NCBI RefSeq assembly: GCF_009498235.1 | Contig: NZ_CP044205.1 | Span: 3,969,389 to 4,033,388, forward strand | DNA: 64,000 nt | Origin: Candidatus Methylospira mobilis | Lineage (GTDB): Bacteria; Pseudomonadota; Gammaproteobacteria; Methylococcales; Methylococcaceae | Direction: 5' to 3' | Notes under the pieces: model-generated | What the model was told of the DNA's origin: nothing | The model's database searches: none | The model's input: only the letters and a program-made list of their open reading frames with translations | Shown: in pieces, positions 51,118 to 60,814 of the stretch | How the letters are laid out: every line of letters starts with the position of its first letter | How positions within the stretch are numbered: position 1 is the first letter of the stretch | Position numbers and translations under genes: made by a program

Positions 51118-52494
51118 TCACAAGTCAAGCTTCTTGTCCCTGAATTTGATGCCAAGGGCATTCAGTTTGCGATAGAGATGGGTGCGTTCCAGACCTATGG
51201 CATTTGAAAGGCGCGCCACGCTGCCGCCGAATTTATCCAGATGGTATTCCAGATAACCTTTCTCGAAACTGTCCCGCGCCTCCTTGATCGGCATTTCGTA
51301 GTAATCGGGCACGCGGCTGCGCGCGTCGCCCATCGCCGGTTGCTCACCCAATACCGCCTTGACTTCATCCAATGTAATTTCTGTCCCGCTACCCAGTATC
51401 AATAAACGCTGCACCAGATTTTTCAGTTCACGCAAATTTCCGCACCAAGCGTAATGGCGCAGATAGTTTTGCACCGGCACCGGAAATTTGCGGAATGGCA
51501 ATTTTTCCCTGCTGACAAAATAATCCACGTAATAATTCAATAACTCGGGAACATCTTCACTGTGCTCGCGGAGCGCGGGTGTTTTCAGCGTCAAGCCGGA
51601 AAGAAGATAAAACAATTCCGGACGGAAACGCCCGGCTCGCATTTCATCGGCCAGCGGCTTGCGTGTTGAGGCAATCAACCGGAAATCAACCGGTATCGCA
51701 CGCGTACCGCCGACACGGATAAAACTCTGCGTCTCCAACACGCTTAATAATCGCGATTGAGCGCCATCATCCATATCCGCCACCTCGTCGAGAAACAGGA
51801 CGCCTCCATAAGCCTGTTCCAGCAAGCCGCGACTGACGACACCGTCGTCTTCTTTTCCGAACAACGCTATCGATGCTGACCCGTGCGCCAGCAAGCCGGT
51901 GCCGACATCGATAAAAGGCCCGTTGCGGCGCGACGACTGGGCGTGAATATAGCGGGCCAGCACTTCTTTGCCGCTACCCGGCTCCCCTACCAGCAGCAAG
52001 CCAGCGTCATGCTGAGCCAAACGCCGCGCCTGTTCTCTTAACCGCTCCATCGCCACGCTTCTGCCTATCGGCTCGACCACCGGCTCAACGCGGCGCAGCA
52101 GCCGGGTGTTTTCCTGCTTCAGGCGCGCATGCTCCATTGCGCGCTCGACCGTCAGCAGCAGCTTTGCCAGAGAAAGCGGCTTTTCGAGAAAATCGTATGC
52201 GCCCAAACGGGTGGCTTCGACCGCGGTTTCTATGGTTGCATGGCCGGACATCATGATCACCGGAAACGAAACATTACCCGCCGTCATCCAGTCGCTGAGC
52301 AAGGTAACCCCATCCTCATCAGGCATCCAGATATCAAGCAAAACCAGATCCGGCGTCCGGCTCTCACGAAACTGGCGCGCCATCGCGGCATTTTCCGCGA
52401 CAGCTACCTCGTAACCCTCATCCGCCAGGATTTCACTCACCAACTGCCGGATATCCGGCTCGTCGTCCACAACCAGAACGTATGCCTCGGGCAT
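51118..52494 (-). CDS. ntrX: NtrX-type response regulator without a GAFTGA loop
   Basis: A 458-residue protein: receiver domain (phospho-Asp54 in LVLLDIWMPDEDGVTLL), AAA+ domain (Walker A GEPGSGKE, Walker B GGVLFLDEVADM), and a C-terminal Fis-type helix-turn-helix (VARLSNAIGLERTHLYRKLN). The GAFTGA loop needed to contact sigma-54 is absent: the stretch reads IALFGKEDDGVVSRGLLEQA. It therefore probably works as a DNA-binding regulator of sigma-70 promoters. NtrY, the partner kinase, is encoded upstream with a 98-bp gap. Some NtrX proteins elsewhere share this loss. Confidence 0.9.
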   Translation of the reverse strand: MPEAYVLVVDDEPDIRQLVSEILADEGYEVAVAENAAMARQFRESRTPDLVLLDIWMPDEDGVTLLSDWMTAGNVSFPVIMMSGHATIETAVEATRLGAYDFLEKPLSLAKLLLTVERAMEHARLKQENTRLLRRVEPVVEPIGRSVAMERLREQARRLAQHDAGLLLVGEPGSGKEVLARYIHAQSSRRNGPFIDVGTGLLAHGSASIALFGKEDDGVVSRGLLEQAYGGVLFLDEVADMDDGAQSRLLSVLETQSFIRVGGTRAIPVDFRLIASTRKPLADEMRAGRFRPELFYLLSGLTLKTPALREHSEDVPELLNYYVDYFVSREKLPFRKFPVPVQNYLRHYAWCGNLRELKNLVQRLLILGSGTEITLDEVKAVLGEQPAMGDARSRVPDYYEMPIKEARDSFEKGYLEYHLDKFGGSVARLSNAIGLERTHLYRKLNALGIKFRDKKLDL

Positions 52495-52592
52495 GCAATA
52501 TTCTCCATGAATCCTGTGACAGGAGCGAGCTTCAGCTCGCGGTTTACCGATTTTTCGCGAGCTGAAATCCGCACCTGCAGCAAGTTATACTC

Positions 52593-54740
52593 TTACGCGG
52601 CGGGCAACCTGATTATGAAACCCGCCCCGTCATGATACGCGGTGTCCAGCCATATGCTGCCGCCATGCTCTTCAATAATCTTTTTTACGATCGCCAGGCC
52701 GAGTCCCGTACCCTTGCTTTTGGTGGTAACGTAAGGCTCGAACAAGCGTTCCGCCTGCTCCTGCGGAACCCCCGGACCATTATCCCTCACAATCAACTCG
52801 ACCATGTCGCCGTCTGCAATATGCCGAAGCGCAAGCAATAGTTTACAGCGCTGTTCCGAACCACAGGCTTCCATGGCATTTTTGAACATATTATGTAATA
52901 CCTGCCGCATCGCGACCGGGTCCGAAAAAATATAAAACAACCCCGGATCCAGCTTGAAATCAAAATCGGCACCGCTCTGCCGCGGGTAAAGCGCAATCAC
53001 TTCGCCAACCAATTGTGCGATATCCATGCGCTGCAGATTGATGGCGGCCGGCTTGGCGTATTCCGCAAAGGCATTAACCATGCTTTTCATCGCTTCGACC
53101 TGTTGCACTATCGTACGCGTGGAGCGCTCCAGCATCGCCGCATCCGCATCGCTGGTCAAGACCTTGGACAGCTTGTGCTGCAACCGTTCGGCGGAAAGCT
53201 GAATCGGCGTCAACGGATTCTTGATCTCGTGCGCCAGGCGCTGAGCGACTTCGCCCCATGCCGCGCGGCGCTGCGCCTGCATGAGCGCGGTCACATCATC
53301 GAAAACGACAACAGCGCCCTGCCATACATTTTCCTGATCGAATAATGGCGTCCCCCTGCACAACAGCTGTTGCCGGCCCCCGGCGCCGTCGAACTGCACA
53401 TCGTCCTGCCAGGATTTTTTTCTGGATAAATGCTCGCCTATGGTTTCCAGCAATTCCATAAGATCCGGATACTCATCCGCCACAGCAGGCAGAAATTGGC
53501 CATGCAAAGACTCCAGATCTGCGTGCAATATGGTATCGGCAGCCTGATTGCTGGTTTGCAGGCGCATATCGCTGTCAAAGCTCATGATGCCGCTGGACAG
53601 ATTGCCCAGCACCGTTTGCAGATAGGCGCGATGACGCTCCACTTCGAGCCGGGATGAATGCGCTTCATCCCTGGCGCGCGCAATCCTGGCCGTCATGATG
53701 TTAAACGATTCCACCAGAAACCCCAGCTCGTCGCGCGTATTCACCGGCAACTTCTGTTCGTAATGCCCCTCGGCGACAGCCTGCGTGCCTTCCGCCAGCC
53801 TGCGTAACGGCGCAACGATGCTGCGTATACTCAAAAACGCCGACCAGATCGCCGCCAGCAGACTCAGCAACAGGATCAGGGACAATGTCAACGCAAAACT
53901 GGTCTTCAGCGAACTGCGCAGATAGGTCAATTCACGATAATGTACGAATGCCCCTTCAACCGTTTCAGCCAGCTCGGATAAACGCGAAGAAACCGGGTGC
54001 AAAATCTGCACGTAGTATTCTTCACCGTCGCCGCGCACAAAAGCGACAGCGCGAATTCTTAACCTTCCGCCCGAAGAAGGCTCCAGTCCGACATACGGCT
54101 TGCCGGGTGCGATCTGGAATAATACACCTTCGCCGGGTAAATCCACGATGATATTCTGCGACTCGTAGCCCAGCGACAGCAGGACTTTGCCTTCGCGGGA
54201 AAACAATATCAGTTCGCTATCGTCATCCGAGCGGTCGTGCAATTCGTCCAATGTGATGGCAAGCATCGACTCGGGAATATTTTGCAGCGCATAGGCGGTT
54301 TGCTCTGTTTGTTTCAAAACCGTGCGCATGCGTTCATCCAGGGCGGCCTGCCCCAACTCCAGCGCATCTTCCATGGCATGGTCGATTCTGACATCAAACC
54401 AGCTATCTATACTCTGCTGCAAAAACTGCATTGAGTAATAAAAAACGATGGAAGACGGAGCCAATGCGAGCAGGATAAATAAAAACGTCATGCGCGCGGT
54501 CAGGCGCGAGCCGGCCACGCGTTTTTTGAGCTGCAGCAGCAGCCAGTAAATATTGACCCCTACCAGCAGCAGCAGCAGAAACGAACCCAGCGAGTTGATA
54601 AGCAGCAGTTTTGAATACATGCCGCCCAGGGCTGACGAATCCTGCGTCGCGGAACTCATCAGGTGCAGCGAAATAACCAGCACGACGAACAGCGCAATCA
54701 GCGATAAACCTAACGGGGGCTTCAGCCTTCGAATGTCCAT
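52593..54740 (-). CDS. ntrY: NtrY-type sensor histidine kinase
   Basis: A 715-residue membrane kinase. The N-terminus has three or four hydrophobic segments (LSLIALFVVLVISLHLMS; LLINSLGSFLLLLLVGVNIYW), then a periplasmic part and another helix (FALTLSLILLLSLLAAIWSAF), HAMP (VAPLRRLAEGTQAVAEGHYE), PAS, the His box (RLAHEIKNPLTPIQLSAERL) and the ATP-binding part (VRDNGPGVPQEQAERLFEPY; GTGLGLAIVKKI). In other bacteria NtrYX links nitrogen, redox and respiration control. It overlaps the DUF4390 gene upstream by 19 bp. Confidence 0.93.
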   Translation of the reverse strand: MDIRRLKPPLGLSLIALFVVLVISLHLMSSATQDSSALGGMYSKLLLINSLGSFLLLLLVGVNIYWLLLQLKKRVAGSRLTARMTFLFILLALAPSSIVFYYSMQFLQQSIDSWFDVRIDHAMEDALELGQAALDERMRTVLKQTEQTAYALQNIPESMLAITLDELHDRSDDDSELILFSREGKVLLSLGYESQNIIVDLPGEGVLFQIAPGKPYVGLEPSSGGRLRIRAVAFVRGDGEEYYVQILHPVSSRLSELAETVEGAFVHYRELTYLRSSLKTSFALTLSLILLLSLLAAIWSAFLSIRSIVAPLRRLAEGTQAVAEGHYEQKLPVNTRDELGFLVESFNIMTARIARARDEAHSSRLEVERHRAYLQTVLGNLSSGIMSFDSDMRLQTSNQAADTILHADLESLHGQFLPAVADEYPDLMELLETIGEHLSRKKSWQDDVQFDGAGGRQQLLCRGTPLFDQENVWQGAVVVFDDVTALMQAQRRAAWGEVAQRLAHEIKNPLTPIQLSAERLQHKLSKVLTSDADAAMLERSTRTIVQQVEAMKSMVNAFAEYAKPAAINLQRMDIAQLVGEVIALYPRQSGADFDFKLDPGLFYIFSDPVAMRQVLHNMFKNAMEACGSEQRCKLLLALRHIADGDMVELIVRDNGPGVPQEQAERLFEPYVTTKSKGTGLGLAIVKKIIEEHGGSIWLDTAYHDGAGFIIRLPAA

Positions 54741-55291
54741 GTATACCAGGGGCTGCTTAAATACCAGGCCGGAGAGAAATAGGCAATCGGACGCAACGGC
54801 AACGGCAAGGCCTCGATATCCAGCGTCACCGCAACACGGGCCTGATAATGCTCGCCATGAATCAATCTACCAGCTTTTTCCAGCACGATACTCAATTTGC
54901 TCATTTGCCGGACCAGAGAATTCAAACTGACAAAACTGCGTTTATCGCCGGTATCGAGCAAGGTCAATTGGTAGTTTTTAGTCAGCGAATAAAAGCGGAT
55001 TTCAAAATTTTTTCGCTCCTGCAATATGTAGGCATCCCACGACCACGCATTTTCGCGCATGACATCGAGTTTGATAACAAGGGTAAGCGGAACGCCATGA
55101 TCGAGCGCATCGATCACCGCATTACTGAAACCATAGTCGATATCGACATCAAGCTGATGCTGGCCTTGCCGTAACGGCAACTCGGCACGCATTATGCGGA
55201 AACCGGTATCGTCCGCACGAGCATGCGCCAGCATGCCAAAGGTGAGCATTAAGAAAATCAGACTTTGCCGTATTATTTTCAGTCCGTTCAT
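54722..55291 (-). CDS. DUF4390 protein, exported
   Basis: About 189 residues from the ATG at 55291, whose ATGA is shared with the rsmB stop. It has a signal peptide (NGLKIIRQSLIFLMLTFGML, then AHARA) and a single DUF4390 domain (IMRAELPLRQGQHQLDVDID to the C-terminal SPAWYLSSPWYTWTF). Members are exported proteins of unknown role, found consistently between rsmB and ntrY in Gamma- and Betaproteobacteria. The position suggests a link to NtrY sensing, but this is speculation. Confidence 0.85.
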   Translation of the reverse strand: MNGLKIIRQSLIFLMLTFGMLAHARADDTGFRIMRAELPLRQGQHQLDVDIDYGFSNAVIDALDHGVPLTLVIKLDVMRENAWSWDAYILQERKNFEIRFYSLTKNYQLTLLDTGDKRSFVSLNSLVRQMSKLSIVLEKAGRLIHGEHYQARVAVTLDIEALPLPLRPIAYFSPAWYLSSPWYTWTFEG

Positions 55292-56568
55292 CGCGTCAAA
55301 CGAGCATAATAAAAACCGTCCATGCCATCCGCTCCGGTCAATATCTGCCTTCCACAGCTTACGGCCTCTCCCCAATCGGCCCGGATGGCGACCTCACTCG
55401 CTTCGGGATGCTCGTTGAGAAATGCGGACGTCTGACGCTCATTCTCGCTGCGCAGAATCGAACAGGTGGAATAGACCAGTATGCCCCCCGGTTTCAGCAG
55501 AGGCCATAATGCGCCGAGCATTTGACGTTGCACCTGGATCAGTTGGGGAATATCTTCCGGCTGTCTGAGCATTTTAATATCCGAATGCCGCCGTATCACG
55601 CCGGTTGCCGAGCAAGGCGCATCCAGCAGTATCCGATCAAACGGCTTTCCATCCCACCATGCCGCGGGATCCGACGCATCGCCTGCACGCGCCTGCGCGT
55701 CGAGACCGGCGCGCTGCAGATTCTGCTCCACGCGCCGTAAACGCTCGGGCGCATGATCAATCGCCAGCAGATCGATGTCCGGGCAGCTTTCGAGCAAATG
55801 CAGGGTTTTTCCGCCCGGAGCGGCGCAGGCATCCAGCACTCGCATGCCGGGCTCGACCGCCAGCAGGCTCGGAGCCAACTGAGCGGCCCCATCCTGCACG
55901 GAAACCCAGCCGGCGTCGAATCGCGGCAATTGCTCCACCGGGGCCGGTTGCGCCAGAATTATGGCGGACTCAACCCGCGCGCAAGCTTCCGCGGCAATGC
56001 CCGCTTCGCGTAGCAGCGCCAGATAAGCGTCGCGGCCCGTTTTCAGGCGGTTTACGCGTAGCGCCATCGGCGGCGGCTGGTTGGCTGCGTCCAGCACCAC
56101 GGTGTATTGCTCCGGCCAATCGCGCTTGATCGCCTCAAGCAGCCAGTCCGGATGGGAATAAACCGCGGCGTAGCTGGATTGCATTTCCAGACGCAAGGCA
56201 TCCTGCCGCCGCTGCCAGCTCCTCAGCAAAGCGTTCAACAATGGCTTGGCCCATTGTTTTCTTTCCGCCGCCGCGACGGTTTCAGCGACCGCGGCATGCG
56301 GCTTGACGCGGCTGTGAATCAGTTGGTACAAACCCAGCAGCGCCAGCATGCGGATTTCATCGTCGCGTATCGGCTTGGCCGCCAAACGACTCAGGATCCA
56401 GTCCAGCTGCCAATACCAGCGCAGCACGCCAAAACTCAATGACTGCACGAAAGCTCTGTCGAGCGCGCGCGGAATCGTCGGCAATATGTCTTCCAGAACG
56501 GCAGTCAGTGACCTGGATTCGGATACCACGCCGCGCAACGCGCGCGCGGCCAACAGCCGCGTATTCAT
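55288..56568 (-). CDS. rsmB: 16S rRNA m5C967 methyltransferase RsmB
   Basis: About 426 residues from the ATG at 56568 (NTRLLAARALRGVVSESRSL). It has an N-terminal NusB-like RNA-binding part (about 1-130), then the SAM domain with VLDACAAPGGKTLHLLE, ILLDAPCSATGVIRRHSDIK (Pro-Cys) and GGILVYSTCSILRSENERQ with the catalytic second Cys. It methylates C967 of 16S rRNA. The ATG overlaps the fmt stop (ATGA). It also overlaps DUF4390 at its other end. Confidence 0.95.
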   Translation of the reverse strand: MNTRLLAARALRGVVSESRSLTAVLEDILPTIPRALDRAFVQSLSFGVLRWYWQLDWILSRLAAKPIRDDEIRMLALLGLYQLIHSRVKPHAAVAETVAAAERKQWAKPLLNALLRSWQRRQDALRLEMQSSYAAVYSHPDWLLEAIKRDWPEQYTVVLDAANQPPPMALRVNRLKTGRDAYLALLREAGIAAEACARVESAIILAQPAPVEQLPRFDAGWVSVQDGAAQLAPSLLAVEPGMRVLDACAAPGGKTLHLLESCPDIDLLAIDHAPERLRRVEQNLQRAGLDAQARAGDASDPAAWWDGKPFDRILLDAPCSATGVIRRHSDIKMLRQPEDIPQLIQVQRQMLGALWPLLKPGGILVYSTCSILRSENERQTSAFLNEHPEASEVAIRADWGEAVSCGRQILTGADGMDGFYYARLTR

Positions 56569-57512
56569 TCGACGGCACCGGACAAACGCATGCCGGAACA
56601 ATCATGCGCGTTCAGAAACGCCTGCGCATCCAGGCGCTTGCCGCCCGGTAACTGCACTTCCAGCAAGCGCAGCACGCCGTTTCCGGTCGCCACATCGAAG
56701 ACATGGCGTCCTTCCAGCACGGTTCCCGGCAACGCCGAATCCGGCGCGCGCACACCCGCCGGGGCCAGGGCCGCGCGCCAGATTCTCAGTTTCTCTTCAC
56801 CAAACCCGGCTTCCGCCACCGGCCAGGGATTAAGCGCATTCACCTGGCGCAACAACTCGAAAGCCGGACGCTTCCAGTCCAGCAACGCCTCCTGCTTTTC
56901 CAGTTTGCCGGCATACGTCGCCAGCGATTCATCCTGTTCGATCGCATGCAAGCCGGGCAAGCCGATTTGTTCAAGGCATTGCTTCAAAGCTTCCGCGCCC
57001 AGCACTGAAAGACGGTCATGCAGTTCGGCCGCGCTCAACTCCGGCAAAATCGGACAGCTCAGGCGATGCAACATGGGACCGGCGTCCAGCTTCGACACCA
57101 TGGACATGATGGTGACGCCGGTTTCGGCATCCCCCGCCATGATCGATCGCTGTATCGGCGCGGCGCCGCGCCAGCGCGGAAGCAGGGATGCATGCACGTT
57201 AACGCTGCCGCGCAACGGCGCATCCAGAATACATTTGGGTAAAATCAGGCCGTAAGCGACAACCACCAGCAGATCCGGCTTCAGCGCGCAAAAACGCGCC
57301 TGCTCTTCCGAGTCGCGCAAGGATACAGGCTGCATCACTTCGATGCCGTGCTGCTGCGCCAATAATTTGACCGGGCCGGGCCGGGTGTGACGCCCCCTGC
57401 CGGCCGGGCGATCCGGCTGGGTGTAAATCGCGCAAATTTCATGCCCGCTATTCAGCAGCATCTGCAAAACCGGGACGGCGAACTCCGGGGTGCCGGCAAA
57501 CACAATTCTCAT
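56565..57512 (-). CDS. fmt: Methionyl-tRNA formyltransferase
   Basis: About 315 residues from the ATG at 57512 (RIVFAGTPEFAVPVLQMLLN); two Met codons upstream are possible starts. Core motifs: VVAYGLILPKCILDAP, NVHASLLPRWRGAAPIQRSI, TGVTIMSMVSKLDAGPML. It formylates the initiator Met-tRNA with N10-formyl-THF. Together with def and rsmB it forms the usual translation-related group. The C-terminal domain (DAQAFLNAHDCSGMRLSGA) shows a normal end. Confidence 0.95.
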   Translation of the reverse strand: MRIVFAGTPEFAVPVLQMLLNSGHEICAIYTQPDRPAGRGRHTRPGPVKLLAQQHGIEVMQPVSLRDSEEQARFCALKPDLLVVVAYGLILPKCILDAPLRGSVNVHASLLPRWRGAAPIQRSIMAGDAETGVTIMSMVSKLDAGPMLHRLSCPILPELSAAELHDRLSVLGAEALKQCLEQIGLPGLHAIEQDESLATYAGKLEKQEALLDWKRPAFELLRQVNALNPWPVAEAGFGEEKLRIWRAALAPAGVRAPDSALPGTVLEGRHVFDVATGNGVLRLLEVQLPGGKRLDAQAFLNAHDCSGMRLSGAVE

Positions 57513-57597
57513 TATTATCACATAGTTAAATTGAATCAGCGTAAGCCGGCGCTCTGACTTCGATCCGTCCGGCTACGCCTTATCAGACTAACCCGGC

Positions 57598-58161
57598 CTA
57601 CAAACCCGGCAAGTGTGAGGCGGCAGACGCTGCGGAATTATTCTTGGACGGGGGACTGTGCGCCGCCTGCTTCCTGTCTTTTTCCAGTTTCTTGCGCGCA
57701 CGCAAGCGTTTTATCGATGACAAATGATCGACAAACAACCTGCCCTCAAGATGATCTATTTCATGCTGTATGCATACGGCAAGCAAACCCTCGGCCTCCA
57801 TTTCGAACGGCTGACCGCGCTGATCCAATGCCCGCACCCTGATGCGCGCGGCTCGTGTCACCTTCTCGAAAATACCGGGCACGGACAAACAGCCTTCCTC
57901 CATTTCTTCGCTGCCGGTTTTTTCCTGTATTTCCGGGTTAATAAAACATAGCGGTGTATTTTTTTCTTCGGAAATATCGATAACCACGATACGTTTATGC
58001 ACGTTGACCTGGGTGGCCGCCAGGCCGATGCCGGGCGCCGCGTACATGGTTTCCAGCATATCATTCACAAATGACGTTATAATTTCATCGACCGCCTGCA
58101 CCGGAAGCGCTTTTTTGCGCAGCCGGCTATCGGGATATTCGAGTATAGTTAACACAGGCAT
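57598..58161 (-). CDS. def: Peptide deformylase
   Basis: A 187-residue metallohydrolase with all three motifs: [15 protein letters not shown] (motif 1), [14 protein letters not shown] (motif 2, Cys ligand) and [17 protein letters not shown] (motif 3, two His ligands and catalytic Glu). It removes the formyl group from new proteins. The C-terminal tail ([20 protein letters not shown]) is longer than in E. coli but unstructured in look. An 85-bp gap separates it from fmt. The exported-protein gene to the right is divergent. Confidence 0.96.
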   Translation of the reverse strand: MPVLTILEYPDSRLRKKALPVQAVDEIITSFVNDMLETMYAAPGIGLAATQVNVHKRIVVIDISEEKNTPLCFINPEIQEKTGSEEMEEGCLSVPGIFEKVTRAARIRVRALDQRGQPFEMEAEGLLAVCIQHEIDHLEGRLFVDHLSSIKRLRARKKLEKDRKQAAHSPPSKNNSAASAASHLPGL

Positions 58162-58271
58162 GCTATTCTCAAGGCCTATTCATTTTCATTGAAAAGCTTT
58201 TTCGACAATTCTAGCTGAAATCGTCCGCCCTTTCATCTGACAAAGCAAAGCATCGACAAAACGGACCGGGC

Positions 58272-59093
58272 ATGTCCTTTAGCACCATAATCAGGCTCAT
58301 ATTTCTGCTCGCCTTATCGTGCAGCGCAGCGCATGGCGACGGAGATATCATCCGCCTCCAGCCCCGCATCCGCACATTGCCGGGCTCACCAGACAGTTAC
58401 GGCATCCCGCTCGCCGCTATCCGTCCTTTTCTCGCGACTATGCGCGCGCTGGAACCAGCCGAACTGGACAAGACGGCGCGCATCGTCAATTTTGCCGACG
58501 AACATCTCGTTGCGGGGGCCGGCGACGTACTGTATGCGGAACCGGTCAAGGACAACGGCAGCGCCGGCTACCAGCTGTTCAGGCCCGGCGAGGCCTGCCT
58601 GGATGCGCATAGCGGAGAATTACTCGGCTACGAAGCGCTATATATCGGCACCGCGTCGATGGAATCCGCGGGCGACCCGTCGGTATTCCGCTTGACGGAA
58701 ACCGTGCGGGAAGCACATATCGGAGACCGTTTGTTGCGTAGCGAAGCGGAACCGCTGTTATCGCACATAATTCCGGCACGGCCGGATTTCGCCATAGCCG
58801 GCAGCATCATCGGCGTGGTTGACGGCGTAACCCTGATGGGTCAATATCAGGCGGTCGTCATAGACCGGGGGTTGAGAAACGGCCTGAAAGCCGGCCATAT
58901 ACTGCGAATAGTCCAGGATACGAGGGCGCATCGCGAAATTTTTGAAAAAAATCCAGGCCAGGATCATACGCGCTACCCGCAGGAAACCAAGGGACGGCTC
59001 ATTATCATCCATCCTTATGAAAAATTGAGTTTTGCATTAATCATGAATACCCGGAAAGCGGTCCATGTATTCGATACGGTAGCGGCGCCTTGA
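58272..59093 (+). CDS. Exported protein of the LysM/DprA-neighbour family, without the LysM domain
   Basis: A 273-residue protein with a signal peptide (STIIRLIFLLALSCSAAHGD) directly followed by IIRLQPRIRTLPGSPDSYGI, which is the part that in homologs comes after an N-terminal LysM domain. The rest (LDKTARIVNFADEHLVAGAG; MGQYQAVVIDRGLRNGLKAG) matches the C-terminal region of these DprA-linked proteins. The usual LysM peptidoglycan-binding motif (about 60 residues, with GDTLWDI) is missing. TTGA overlaps the dprA start. Function unknown; cell-envelope location is expected. Confidence 0.7.
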   Translation: MSFSTIIRLIFLLALSCSAAHGDGDIIRLQPRIRTLPGSPDSYGIPLAAIRPFLATMRALEPAELDKTARIVNFADEHLVAGAGDVLYAEPVKDNGSAGYQLFRPGEACLDAHSGELLGYEALYIGTASMESAGDPSVFRLTETVREAHIGDRLLRSEAEPLLSHIIPARPDFAIAGSIIGVVDGVTLMGQYQAVVIDRGLRNGLKAGHILRIVQDTRAHREIFEKNPGQDHTRYPQETKGRLIIIHPYEKLSFALIMNTRKAVHVFDTVAAP

Positions 59094-60205
59094 GAGGAGC
59101 AGAATACCGCAAGGAGTTGAAATGGTGGCTGGCGTTTTTGCGTACGCCGGGAATTGGCGCGCGCAAATTTCTGCTCTACCGCGAATTTTTCGGCTCGCCG
59201 CAAGCTATTTTCGAATCATCCGCTACATCGCTTAAGTCCGCCGGTTTCAAGGAAAGCGCCATAACCTGGATCAAAAAACCGGATTGGGCATTAATCGAAA
59301 CCGATCTGGCGTGGGCTGCGGCTCCCGGTCAGGACTGCCTGCTACTGCACCACCCGGATTACCCTGAACGGCTGAAGGAAATACCGGACCCGCCGCCGGT
59401 ACTGTTCGCGCAGGGCAGCGTCGATAAACTGTCGTCGCCGCAACTGGCCATCGTCGGCAGCCGCAACCCGTCGCCCGCGGGCGCAAAAGTGGCTCACAAA
59501 TTTGCACACGCGCTGGTCGAGCTTGGACTTACGATAACCAGCGGTCTCGCGTTGGGCATAGATGCCGCCTCGCACCGCGGCGCGCTTGATGGAGGAGGCG
59601 CAACCGTGGCCGTTACCGGCACCGGACTGGACCAGGTCTACCCGGCGCAACATCGCCGTCTGGCCGCCGATATTATCGAGCAAGGCGGCGTGCTGGCATC
59701 GGAGCTGCCGTTAGGCGCCCAACCCCTCGCGCGCAATTTCCCGCGCCGCAACCGCATAATCAGCGGACTTTCGGCTGGCACGCTGGTCGTTGAAGCGGCT
59801 CTGCGCAGCGGGTCGCTGATTACGGCGCGCATGGCGCTGGAACAAGGCCGCGAAGTTTTTGCGATGCCGGGTTCGCTGCATAATCCGTTGGCGCGAGGCT
59901 GCAACGCCCTGATCAAACAGGGCGCAAAACTGGTGGAAACCGTCGACGATATTATAGAAGAGCTGCAACTATCCTTACCAGCATTGTCCAATATTCGAAA
60001 CAGGGGCGCGAACAGTAATGAACCACAAAATTGCACTGACGATACCTTGTTACAATTGCTGAAATATATTGCGTATGAACCAACCTCCGTGGATACTTTA
60101 ATAACGGAAACCGGAAAGACGCCCGATATCATTGCGCAAATGCTGCTGACACTGGAACTTGACGGTCGTATTATTTCCAGTAACGGCGGATACAGCCGGG
60201 TATGA
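59090..60205 (+). CDS. dprA: DNA-processing protein DprA
   Basis: A 371-residue protein with a SAM-like N-terminal domain (WWLAFLRTPGIGARKFLLYR), the Rossmann-like DprA core (LAIVGSRNPSPAGAKVAHKF; ITSGLALGIDAASHRGALDG; PRRNRIISGLSAGTLVVEAA; GREVFAMPGSLHNPLARGCN) and a short C-terminal winged-helix (LLQLLKYIAYEPTSVDTLIT). It loads RecA onto incoming single-stranded DNA in transformation. The start is TTG at 59090, sharing TTGA with the preceding stop. Confidence 0.94.
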   Translation: MRGAEYRKELKWWLAFLRTPGIGARKFLLYREFFGSPQAIFESSATSLKSAGFKESAITWIKKPDWALIETDLAWAAAPGQDCLLLHHPDYPERLKEIPDPPPVLFAQGSVDKLSSPQLAIVGSRNPSPAGAKVAHKFAHALVELGLTITSGLALGIDAASHRGALDGGGATVAVTGTGLDQVYPAQHRRLAADIIEQGGVLASELPLGAQPLARNFPRRNRIISGLSAGTLVVEAALRSGSLITARMALEQGREVFAMPGSLHNPLARGCNALIKQGAKLVETVDDIIEELQLSLPALSNIRNRGANSNEPQNCTDDTLLQLLKYIAYEPTSVDTLITETGKTPDIIAQMLLTLELDGRIISSNGGYSRV

Positions 60206-60238
60206 GGCGCTGAAGCGTCCACAATTATAGAGACAAGC

Positions 60239-60706
60239 ATGAAAGAAAATGTTTTTGACGTTCTGATCTACCTCTTCGAAAATTATATGGACGAAGAAAT
60301 GGACGCTTCGCCCGATGTGGACGTAATCAGGACGGAATTGCTCGAAGCCGGATTTCCCCAGCACGAAGTAAACCGCGCCTTCGACTGGCTGGAATCCCTG
60401 TCCGAGCAAAGGCCGATTACCACGGCATCCCTTCCTGCTTTCCGGATTTTTTCCGATATGGAATGCGCAAAACTGGATACGGAATGCCGGGGATTGCTGA
60501 TTTTTCTGGAACAGACAGGTATCTTGACACCGGCCAGCCGAGAACTGGTAATCGACCGTGTCATGGTGCTGAACGAAGCGAGCATCTCGCTGGAAAATCT
60601 GAAATGGGTGGTGCTGATGGTTTTGTTCAGCCAGCCGGACGAGGAAATCGCCTTTGCGCGCATGGAGACACTGGTGTATGAAGCATTACCCGAATTTTTG
60701 CACTGA
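60239..60706 (+). CDS. smg: Smg protein (DUF494)
   Basis: A 155-residue protein matching Smg: ENVFDVLIYLFENYMDEEMD, then DVIRTELLEAGFPQHEVNRA and the C-terminal LKWVVLMVLFSQPDEEIAF. It lies in the conserved order dprA-smg-topA. The family has no established molecular function; its constant link to dprA and topA suggests a role tied to DNA or translation. The ATG at 60239 follows a weak site. Confidence 0.93.
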   Translation: MKENVFDVLIYLFENYMDEEMDASPDVDVIRTELLEAGFPQHEVNRAFDWLESLSEQRPITTASLPAFRIFSDMECAKLDTECRGLLIFLEQTGILTPASRELVIDRVMVLNEASISLENLKWVVLMVLFSQPDEEIAFARMETLVYEALPEFLH

Positions 60707-60814
60707 AATGCAGCGCTCCGTTATTGCCTGCCCTGACATGAACCCGTGTCCGCAGCGATAAAAACGCTTGCCGTCCCGTCCCTTACCGAACCAACTCCTG
60801 ACGAATACCCGAGC

